From Daedaleopsis sinensis (taxonomy: Eukaryota > Basidiomycota > Agaricomycetes > Polyporales > Polyporaceae): a stretch of DNA of 64,000 bases. The stretch's first letter is position 1. Every line of letters starts with the position of its first letter. Positions 55,277 to 64,000 of the stretch are shown here, in pieces. Position numbers and translations under genes: made by a program. Under the pieces are notes generated by a model. That model did not search any database. It saw only the letters and a program-made list of their open reading frames with translations, and had not been told where the DNA came from. The stretch lies in assembly GCA_033807695.1 (NCBI GenBank), contig CM066306.1:1302001-1366000 (forward strand), written 5' to 3'.

Positions 55277-56820
55277 ATGTCCGATTCTGCCACAGATTGG
55301 GACCTGATTTCCTCTTATGCCGGTCTCCTAACGCTAGCGTGCACCTCGATATACGCGGGTTCGCACGGCTCCCTTTCGGTTAGGCCATCTCACGCTGCAG
55401 CGTCGGCTTTGCACTGAGCAGCATGTTTCCGTAGAGCCGGAACACCCGCCCACCAGGCACCGAGCCGGAGGAAGACGAGGAGGAGGAAGTCGACCGGCTG
55501 TCTTCACAGGATGCTTATCTCTTCCCAGTGGTCCGTATCGCTTCTTCGTACAGTATACATGACAACATTGACCGGCATTCTCAGATTGGCTCAGCCGTGC
55601 TCCTCGGTCTCTATCTTATCGTCAAGTACTACGGAAAGGAATGGATCACATGGCTACTTCAGTGGTACTTTACCATCGCAGGTGTCGGCAGTGTTGGCAA
55701 GGTTAGTCTTTATCGTGTTTGATTGGTCATGTGCGTCGCTGAGGCGCTGCACTGCAGTCTCTTATCTCCTTGTCCCGATGGTCTGTCGGAGAATCCCGCT
55801 GGAAGGAGTTCGATAAAATGCAGCTATTGGTACTCAAGGGCCCCAGAGGTGCGTCCCTATCATCTCCTCCCTGGTAGCTCCCCATCCTCACAGATCCCTA
55901 GCACTCGTGTCGGTCTCTCTCCGGACCCCGTCCCTCTTGTTGCTGCCTGCTGGTTCTATACCCTCCATCTTGTACACCTTTGGCGGCAGTGCTACCCGAC
56001 GTTCGTCGCTGCTCACAGACATCCTGGCACTATCCTTTTCCCACAATGCGCTCTCCTTGCTCAAACTTGATTCTTTCAAGACTGGTTGTGTACTCCTGTC
56101 TGGGCTATTCTTGTATGATATTTGGTGGGTATTTGGGACTGAAGTGGTGAGTCGATGCTCTCCCTCCATGGTGTATCGACTGGGCTCATCGTTTATATTT
56201 CCTAGATGGTCAAGGTTGCTACTAACCTGGACGTCCCGATCAAGCTTCTGTGGCCGAAATCTCTTATTTTCGCCACAGACAGAGGCTTCACTATGCTGGG
56301 TCTTGGCGACATTGTCATCCCCGGCATGTTTGTTGCTGCCGCTCTTCGATACGATTACTACCGTGCATCCCGGCACGGGTCCTCCACACCAGTGTCGAAG
56401 ACCTACTTCTACGCCGTGCTGACAGCGTACGCAGCTGGCCTGATCTTGACAATGTCGGTTATGCACTTTTTCCGAAAGGCACAACCTGCCCTTCTCTACC
56501 TCAGGTATGCCTCATGGACATCTTTGGTGTTCGTTATAGCCTGACCGTGTCACAGCCCTGCATGCATCATGTCGTTCTTCATCACTGCAACGGTCCGCGG
56601 AGAGTTCAGCGATGCGTGGAGCTGGTCCGACGAGGTAGAGGAGAAATCCGAGAAACCCGCGGCTCAACCGCATGTCAAAGGAAAAGGCGATAACGCAGCA
56701 CCCGCACCAGCGGAATCAAATGTGGAAGCCGGAAGCGCAGCATCGCCCTCGCCCCACCAAGACGATGCACCTTCTGATACACCCGAGAAGAAGAGTCGGT
56801 TGAAAAAGAAACGGAGCTGA
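55277..56820 (+). CDS. Signal peptide peptidase (A22B intramembrane aspartyl protease)
   Basis: Multi-pass ER protease that cuts leftover signal peptides and tail anchors within the membrane. Start ATG 55277 in a perfect GCCACC context: MSDSATDWDLISSYAGLL. Catalytic motifs are complete: YD in 'LLSGLFLYDIWWVFGTEV', GLGD in 'FTMLGLGDIVIPG', and the PAL box 'QPALLYLSPAC'. Other conserved pieces: 'IGSAVLLGLYLIVKYYGKEW', 'LTDILALSFSHNALSLLKLD' and 'FKTGCVLLSGLFLYD'. About eight exons; the join after 'LVLKGPR' uses an acceptor CCCTAG because the first CACAG would give a stop. Acidic linker 'EPEEDEEEEVDR' near the N-terminus. The C-terminus ends KKRS, a KKXX-type ER retrieval signal. Complete. Confidence 0.9.
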
Positions 56821-57448
56821 ACATGCACGCACTATCGTATGTACCATGTATACTTTTGCAGTGAAACACATCGGATTATTGCGCGTGTGCCGTAGCACAT
56901 TTCAGGTGTCACATAGGTGAGTGAGTATGCTCCTTGCACTGTCCCCTGACTGCACGCAGGCTATTCTCACGCCGCACCCCTAACTACGCATTGTCCGAAG
57001 CATGTCATCCCTGTGTATTTACTTACGCGACACTCATACGAACCAACAGAATCAATGCTCCAATCGATGTGGTACGTTCAACCAGCCTGCCGACCCGTTC
57101 ATAATCCGCCGTCGGCCACTCGATTCTGGCAGTCGGGCCCACTGACTTGCTATTCTGGGATCCGGTCGACGGTCACCGTTGCGGTCATGCGCCGGTGCCA
57201 GTCCAGACCATTACCCGCAGCATGATCGCTGTCGCGTTACTCCTTTACGATGCGCAGGCTGCGCTGCGCTCGTTGACACAACCGCCGTGCGCTGGGCGGA
57301 CCCACTGCTCGTGCCGTAGCGCTACTCCCGACTTCCGCATGTGGCACCAACGGCCGACGCGCGGACAAGCAAAGAGGGGGTTATATAGCGCAGCGTTTAC
57401 TGCCAGTCAAACCCTGAACTTCCTCTTAACTTTGCTCAGTCCAACGCC
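56821..57448. other. Intergenic; TATA box of aspartic protease 1
   Basis: No gene seen. TTATATAG at 57381-57388 lies about 65 bases before the aspartic protease start. Confidence 0.5.
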
Positions 57449-59070
57449 ATGCTCGCTAAATCGTCTATACTCGTCTCTGCGCTTGTGGCCACCGCATCGG
57501 CTGCCAACGGCTCAGGCATCCGAGTTCCATTCGCAAAACGCCATGGTTTATCCACCTTAGAAGGGCAGTTCGACCACCAGATGGCCAAACGCCAGATCGC
57601 TCGCGACGTGAAGTGAGTCCTCCAAGACTTTGATACTAGTCGTGCGGCATAACTGATCGGGTCGCGCACAGCAAACATCGCCAGAATCTCATCAACATCG
57701 GGCAAAACGCCGGTCCTTCCGCTCTCAACAAGGTACGTGCCGACTTGGGTCGAGTAGTCTAATCGCAACTAATGTATGCGACTTCGACAACCACAGGGTG
57801 CACAAATCCTACCGGCAGCACGATACGTCACACTGTCGAAGCGTCAGTCGGTGAACCTCACCGACTACGACGCGGACAGTTATTGGGCGGGGAACATATC
57901 CATCGGGACACCTGGCATGACATTCAGCGTCGATTTCGACAGTACGTACCCAAGGTATCACTTACTGACCCGGGCTCTTCACTGACGTTGCTATACTCAG
58001 CTGGCTCCGCCGACCTGTGGGTAACGTCCTCCAGCTGCACGATTGATCTGTGCAGTAACAGGGATTTGTACGACCCGTCCGCGTCATCAACGAGCCAGCT
58101 GCAAGACGGCGAATTCTCTATACAGTATGCCGATGATTCTAACGTCGAAGGGCCCATATACACCGACATCGTCTCCGTTGGGGGAGTCAATGTCACGAAT
58201 CAGTATTTCTCCCCCGTCTACAATCTGTCCGCCCAGTTCGCGGATGAGGCAATCGACGGCATTTTCGGTTTGGGGCTGCCTGCTGCCTCGGCGCTCCAGC
58301 AGGTGCGCCGGCTTCGACACGGCGTCGTATCACAAGGCTGACCTTCTCTTCTCCTTGCCTAGACTCCCTTCTTCTTGAGCGCAATGGCCCAGAGCGTCGT
58401 GCAAACGGGTGTGTTCGGGATGATGCTCACCCAGAACAGCTCCGAGCTATACCTCGGTGGGACGAACACGTCGCTATACGAGGGTGATCTCGAATACCAC
58501 TCCATCAACAGTACGGCGTATTGGCAACTCCCGAACGGCGTGTTCTCCCTCAACTCCTCGGTACGCGTCATTAACACCGACACACTCATCTTAACTGACT
58601 TCGGTCCGTCCTGGTAGGTCATTGCATCCGGCATCTCCACTATCATCGACTCGGGCACAAGCATCATCTACGGCCCGGCAGACCAGGTCGCGGCATTCTA
58701 CAGCAGCATCGAGGACTCGGCAGTCTTCGACTCCGAGAACGCGCTCTACAGCTACCCCTGCGACTCGGCCCTCGACATCGCCTTCAACTGGGGCGGCGCG
58801 GACTTCGCAGTCAGCGCGGAGACCTTCAACTTGGGCACGGCTGAGGACGATACTCGCTGTATCGGCGCGATCAGCGGCAGAGCGCTCGGACTAGGGGATG
58901 ACACTTGGTTGCTGGGTGACAGGTCCGTACTAACTCGCTCGGCTCCTCGTGATAGATGCTGATCATGCGCGCTGTGCAGCTTCATGATGAATGTCTATAC
59001 TGCGTTCTCTGTGAGTAACCTGGCTGTCGGCTTCGCTCCTTTGAATGCGTCAGCGATCTCGGCGTCGTAG
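57449..59070 (+). CDS. Secreted pepsin-like aspartic protease 1 (A1 family)
   Basis: Acid endopeptidase secreted as a zymogen. Signal 'MLAKSSILVSALVATASAANG', propeptide with 'FDHQMAKRQIARDV' and 'KHRQNLINIG', then 'VNLTDYDADSYWAGNISIG', first active Asp 'VDFDTGSADLWV' (an intron splits the Thr codon of DTG), flap 'IQYADDSNVEGPIYTDIV' (flap Tyr kept, DDS instead of DGS), 'DEAIDGIFGLGLPAAS', 'TGVFGMMLTQNSSELYLGG', second Asp 'TIIDSGTSIIYGPADQVA', the disulfide pair around 'YPCDSALD' and 'DDTRCIG', and 'GLGDDTWLLGDSFMMNVYTA'. I end it at TAG 59068-59070 by reading through GTGAGT into 'VSNLAVGFAPLN', which matches the fold's last strand. About seven introns. Tandem with protease 2. Confidence 0.87.
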
Positions 59071-60129
59071 TGATTTTGAGTTCACTGCTTGCCTACTTCG
59101 GGTGGACATAGACACAGTATGTTGCTATATTCCTCGAGGTTCGGCCTTTGTGCCATGTATATTGTTCTGCGTAGTCTCCCGTATATCGAATATCAATCAT
59201 TTTCTCCCGGACTATCGGTGCGAAACACATCGTGAGAAGTCTACCGTGTCGGTGTTGTTACCATGGCATTGGCACCTAGCTCGATTTTGCAAAGCATCTG
59301 TGGCGACTACGTACTATGTACTAGACCAAAACGGTCCCTCTACTAGGAACGGAACGGTGTGACGGTACTAGGTACGGTCCATTACTCAAGAATCAAGGCT
59401 ATCATTTGCATCTGTATCCCATGCTAAGAAAGCTGTATCCATCAGAACTAAGTAGTTCTGACTTGCCTTCAGCTCTCTTCAGCTCCAGACGTTGGCAAAC
59501 TCGGTAGCTGGCAATGTCCGAGTGAGTTCCCAGTACTTTGCTACCCCGCGGCTGAGCTCATCGGCTATTATCGGTCCGAAAGCGGCCCGATGTGACCCGT
59601 CAGGGGGTCGGGAACAGCCGCCAGATTCTGATCTGATCTACCACCGACTCGGATGCGTGACAGTGAACGGTCACCATCATCTCGTCCTGCATAGCAAGCA
59701 TCGAAAGTATAGCACTAGCTGCCTTGCAACTGTAAACTCGACTGCATCTGCACCGCTACACTCTCAGTATGCGATTACTATGGCGCGCGCGTCGTGACTG
59801 TGAGGAGCCTTGGCAGGGTGCATGCAAGTACTCGTTGAACCCGGTACGGATCGTGACACTGCTTCCGCTCGCTGCCGTCCCTTTCCGGACTTCCGCAGTG
59901 GACCCAACCTGCTGTGCTGTCATATCAAGATGCCGACGAGAATTCGAGTCGCTATCCCCCCGGGGATAGCGCGTGCAGACGTGCATGCTCCGCTCATCGT
60001 CCGCTCGGATGTATCCAGTTCTCGGATGCACTACTCCAATGCCAAAGCGGGCTCAAACGCACAACCATATAACATGGCTTTTGGACGGACAGAGAGTGGT
60101 CAAACTATTATCGTCGCAACACTCCTACG
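59071..60129. other. Intergenic between the proteases; TATA box of protease 2
   Basis: About 1 kb with no supported gene. ATATAAC (60067-60073), about 60 bases before the second protease start, may be its TATA element. Confidence 0.45.
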
Positions 60130-61736
60130 ATGTTTGTCACTTCCAGCCTCGTCACCCTCGCACTCGTACTATCGTCGTCGGCGAGCCCAGCTCCTGACGC
60201 GGGTACAACCATCGACTTCCGCAAGCACAACTCCCTCGTCAACGCCGACGGTATGCTCAACCATGAAGCTGCTATCGAGCAAGTATACCGTGACAAGAAG
60301 TGAGTCGTACATAACCTTCACACAATGCCCGCGGTTCTCATTGCCATATCAGCAAGCACCGCAACAACCTCGTTAACGTGGAGCAGAACATCGGACTCAA
60401 ACAATTCAACACGGTTAGTGCCCATACGCCAGTGGTGGTATGCGTGCTCACAATTACGATACATTTCAGGGCGCGGAGATTCCCCCTATCGCGGAATATC
60501 CCCCGACCCTCAACAGACGGCAATCGGAGTCCCTCACAGACGCGGGGGAGTCGTATTGGTATGGGCCCATCTCCGTCGGAAATCCCGCGAAGAAGTTCAA
60601 CATCGATTTTGACAGTAAGCGACGAATGTTTTATAATTGGTAGATGCTGAACAAACACCGTTTGCTCCAGCTGGCTCCGCTGATCTCTGGTTCGCGTCTG
60701 TCAATTGCACAAGCTCTTACTGCAGCAGCAAGAACAAGTACAACCCCGCGGCCTCGACCTCTAGCTCCGCTAAGCCGGGCTCGTTCTCAATCGGGTATGC
60801 CGATGGCTCGAAGGTGTCTGGCCCCATTTACACCGACACAGTCAACATCGCTGGCGTGAATGTAGCCAACCAATATTTCTCACCCGTCAACACCATTTCT
60901 GCGTCGTTCGGCTCTCAGAGCATTGACGGCATCCTTGGTCTGGCATACCCTGGCCTCTCATCTTTGCACCAGGTGAGTAGTTCATGTTTTGCGTCATTAT
61001 GTCCATCGTTGACGCGCCATCAGAACAACTTCTTTGTCAACGCGAAGTCCCAACGCACAGTAAGAACTGGTGTATTCGGGTTCAAGCTCGCACAGAGCGG
61101 GTCTTCGCTCTATCTCGGCGGCACCGACCGGACGAAATACAGCGGATCCGTCGAGACCCACCCGGTAACGGGCGGCAACACATACTGGCAGATCGGGAAC
61201 GGGAAGCTCGTGATAGGTTCCAAGGTATGTATTATATCCCTTGCCCTGCGTCCGGTTGTTGTATACTGACTCCGAGCGATGTTTCACAGACGGTCCAGTC
61301 CGGATTGACGACGATCATCGATTCTGGAACGAGCATCATGTATGGGCCTCCGAGCCAGGTCGCCGCATTTTACAAGAACATACCCGGGTCGCAGGTGTAC
61401 GATTCATCGAACGGCTTCTACTCCTTCCCGTGCTCGACGGTCCCCACCAACATCGCTTTCAACTGGGGCGGCAAGAACTGGGTCATCACTTCTGCGAACT
61501 TTATACTCGGTCGAATCAACGCGACACAGTGCATTGGGGCAATGTCAGGCCTGGACCTCGGACTCGGGACCAATGTCTGGCTCCTCGGCGACAGGTAAGC
61601 ACTCGTCTACTCGCATATGTTGTACGGCTCCGATACTTACTAAATCTCTCGTTATTTATCCGGCAGCTTCATGAAGAATGTGTACACCGCATTTTCGTTT
61701 GACCAGAACACCGTCGGGTTCGCCACTGTTCGGTAG
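60130..61736 (+). CDS. Secreted pepsin-like aspartic protease 2 (A1 family)
   Basis: Paralogue of the preceding gene with matching intron positions. Signal 'MFVTSSLVTLALVLSSSASP', propeptide 'AAIEQVYRDKN' and 'KHRNNLVNVEQNIG', mature start near 'QSESLTDAGESYWYGPISVG', first Asp 'IDFDTGSADLWFA' (intron again splits the DTG Thr codon), flap 'IGYADGSKVSGPIYTDTV' with the usual DGS, 'SQSIDGILGLAYPGLSSL', 'TGVFGFKLAQSGSSLYLGG', second Asp 'TIIDSGTSIMYGPPSQVAAF', 'YSFPCSTVP', 'ATQCIGAMSGLDLGLG' and 'NVWLLGDSFMKNVYTAFSFD', ending 'QNTVGFATVR'. Polyporopepsin-like. Complete and probably active. Confidence 0.9.
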
Positions 61737-62173
61737 AGAGATGCTAGCGCTACATTCTCTGCTGCACCGTTATAGACGATTTTTAGCTACGGACGCCATA
61801 CGATTCGGATAGATGATTGCTTTGTATTTATATGTCCTCGTAACTGTATTAGTCGCACTTGTAATAGTACAATTGAATCCTTCGCCTCCATCATCATACC
61901 TACACAGGCGGATTCAATCCGGGAATGAGACCTCACTCACTGCCCTCTGCCTGCCTATCGTGTCATCCCGCCAAAAGGCCATAACCATCGTTCTTTCGGG
62001 CACCTGTGCCTGTATACGCTCACGAAACGTGCGATGAGGACCACAAGTACCCCTTGCAACCTGGCAGAGAGTCCATCGATCTGAGTGCGACCGTTGCTAC
62101 CCGTGGGCCGTGGCGTAGCGGTCCGCACTCGGGGCCCGCTCGTTCCAGGGACACCGTTCGAGTAGACTCGTAT

Positions 62174-62256
62174 CCAGTCTGTACTGCGAGCCAGCCTCTC
62201 GGGTCATAATGGGATCAGCGGAGTTCGAAGGGAGGCAAGCTCGCAGTACAGACTGG
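62174..62256. repeat. Inverted repeat, 17-bp perfect arms
   Basis: CCAGTCTGTACTGCGAG at 62174-62190 and its exact complement at 62240-62256, 49 bases apart. A further 5 bp (62194-62198 with 62232-62236) pair in register, so the whole would fold into a long hairpin. Confidence 0.9.
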
Positions 62257-62952
62257 GCCGATCGGTCGTCCTCTAGGCGGGGGGGTACCGTGTGACTTTG
62301 TACTTGTGAAATCTCGACTCTTGCTCTTTGGAAGGTAACCTTCGTACCGGTACGTCTCCTCAGCATCCTTCCCGTCCATGTTGGCAGGCTCATTCCCTCA
62401 GCCAATTCCAACGCAGAATACGTTGTGACTAATGAAATATCTGTTTTGCAGGTGAACGGAGCTCAGGAAGAGAAATCTGTGCCACTGGCAGACGGCTGTC
62501 CACCACTGTGTGGTACAAGGCTACCACCGGCATAAACTGTACTCAGTACGTCGCTCATTTCACTTGGATGTAGACTCATAACACCATACAGCAGCAGCTT
62601 TGCAGCTCCACCAGCTGCAAAACTGCTGCTGTCAAATGCTGAAGCCATTTTTCTACGAGTGCAGGTGCGCCGGCCGCTGCAGTCTCGTGGGCGCCTAACG
62701 AAGTAGCGCCCGATAGCCGCTGAAGCCCTTCGAAAACGCAAGATGCTCGATTCTTCAACATCTCGTATACCCAATCCTCCAGTGAGGTATACCGTCTGGT
62801 AGCTACGTTATGCAGGAGTGAGACTATCGGATATTATGGGGGGAAGGGTATATGAAAACTAACGGGATTGAGAAATTTCGAAAACCCCGAACGCGAACTT
62901 TCCTAAGGACAAAGTCACACGGTCCCCCCTCGACTAAAGGGCGACCGATTGG

Positions 62953-63013
62953 CCCAGCCTGTTCGGTGATCCTCACAACGGAGTTTGAATCTCGATCCAC
63001 CGAACAGGCTGGG
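62953..63013. repeat. Inverted repeat, 16-bp perfect arms
   Basis: CCCAGCCTGTTCGGTG at 62953-62968 and its exact complement at 62998-63013, with a 29-base loop. Inner bases ATC/GAT pair with one bulge. Confidence 0.9.
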
Positions 63014-63800
63014 AACGAGCCTACCGTTCGAGTCTCTGCCAGGTTCCTTCGCTCCTTCGCTCCTTCGGGCTTCCGCTGCTAACGTCGGCGGCGCCCCCAC
63101 GCCCCCACGCCCGTAGCGCGAATCCTTCGTCAGCCTGGCGCCACCCGAGCTCCTATGTCGGGCCCCGACTCTCCGCACTGCGGAGAAGCAGGAACCGCGA
63201 AGCAGCTCCTGACAATTGCAAGTCTAGATCTTCGAAAGCTCTCGATTGCTATTGGCGGGGGCCGTTGGAACCTGGCAGTGGTGCAGTGGTGCAGCGGCAG
63301 ATTCTGCCTGTACCCATCACCCGCGAGTGATCGCTGGGCTCGGCATCCCCAACGCGGACGGTGGAACGGCGCGATCGGCCGCGGGCCGCGGCGGTGCGAG
63401 GTCTGAGGTGGGTGGCCCGACGACTCCGACGTCATCCGGGACTCGGAGGATTCGGAGTCGGAGAGTCTATGCGGCGGCAGTGTATAGTAGTAGACTCCTG
63501 GCCGTTCGACGTTCGTAGCCGTCCGCCTTGCGGCGCGCTGCGACAGTCACAGGTGCAGGTCTGCAAACGTTGCAGATGCACGGTTAGCAGCGGGTTTGGG
63601 TAAGAGATTCAAGTGATGCACACGCACGCTATATTGCCAATGACCATCGTCGCGACTCGCGGGATGTGGACTTCCGTGTGGTGGCCGATGTGCAGGGCGG
63701 CGGGCGCAGGCCAGCCAGGCGTAACCTCGGCCTTGGCAGCAGCATCACTGATCAGAATGTGATTTTGGGGCTAGCGGCAACGGCGGCAACGGCGGCAAAC

Positions 63801-64000
63801 AAAGCGAGCTTTCTATGTAGCGTTGATGATTTCTGGGGCATTTTGGGACATTTTGCGTGGGTTATCCTGCAAACCACAGGACAAATGGAGAGGGCATACA
63901 TACTGCACGACAAGGGGATCGAGATCCGAACTATCGCGGAGACTTTGACGTCGTGGCTGTGGGAGGACGGACTCGTGCGCAAGATCCATCGCGACTGGAT
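63801..64000 (+). CDS. Possible coding exon at right edge (partial)
   Basis: An open frame runs from about 63801 off the window: 'SFLCSVDDFWGILGHFAWVI', then in-frame ATG at 63885 giving 'MERAYILHDKGIEIRTIAET' and 'WLWEDGLVRKIHRDW'. The composition looks protein-like (balanced charged and hydrophobic residues), but no splice site, promoter or family supports it. Confidence 0.25.

Larger units (their letters stand above)
61737..63800. other. Gene-poor region with inverted and short tandem repeats
   Basis: Two kilobases without a supported gene. Contains the two inverted repeats listed separately, three TCCTTCG(C/G) octamers at 63045-63068 and two GCCCCCAC units at 63093-63110. Confidence 0.5.

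Overview
The window is nuclear DNA of a filamentous basidiomycete, most likely a wood-decay agaricomycete of polypore type. Protein-coding genes are split by many 45-70 nt GT-AG introns, coding DNA is GC-rich, genes are dense on both strands, and the gene content fits: a CBM1-GH5 mannanase, polyporopepsin-like aspartic proteases, a secreted tyrosinase, F-box proteins and members of the large agaricomycete kinase-like family. No rRNA, tRNA, CRISPR or intact transposon was recognised. Gene coordinates below are genomic spans, introns included; exons were joined by eye.

Layout. 0-5.7 kb: the 5' end of an unknown gene (minus), protein arginine methyltransferase 1 and an F-box protein with a hydrophobic C-terminus. 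6.2-13.8 kb: a secreted tyrosinase followed by two kinase-like genes. 14.2-29.1 kb: an orphan gene, a second F-box gene, a mitochondrial metallo-beta-lactamase-fold hydrolase of persulfide-dioxygenase type, a small orphan, the mannanase, gamma-glutamyltranspeptidase and a 700-residue Ser/Pro-rich orphan. 30.1-35.1 kb: an S10 carboxypeptidase whose catalytic serine codon reads Arg, a UPF0643-like protein and a complex I accessory subunit. 35.3-43.8 kb: a duplicated mosaic holding a broken copy of the Tat-SF1/Cus2 gene, kinase-like copy 3, a broken tyrosinase fragment, kinase-like copy 4 and the intact Tat-SF1/Cus2 gene. 44-47.3 kb: a type II phosphatidylinositol 4-kinase with an inferred 7-nt micro-exon. 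48.8-54.7 kb: three SSU1/TehA-type transporter genes. 55.3-61.7 kb: signal peptide peptidase and two tandem aspartic proteases. 61.8-64 kb: mostly gene-free, with two strong inverted repeats.

How parts may fit. Housekeeping genes (PRMT1, Cus2, PI4K, SPP, the complex I subunit) are interspersed with accessory genes of secreted degradation (mannanase, proteases, carboxypeptidase-like), pigment (tyrosinase), sulfur and thiol handling (persulfide dioxygenase-type enzyme, gamma-glutamyltranspeptidase, sulfite-type efflux) and expanded kinase-like genes. The most unusual structure is the tyrosinase/kinase/Cus2 duplication mosaic: pieces of two housekeeping or accessory genes travel with kinase-like paralogues, so the kinase family appears to be growing here by segmental duplication. 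Intergenic stretches over 300 bases are described either as 'other' features or in the neighbouring gene's entry.
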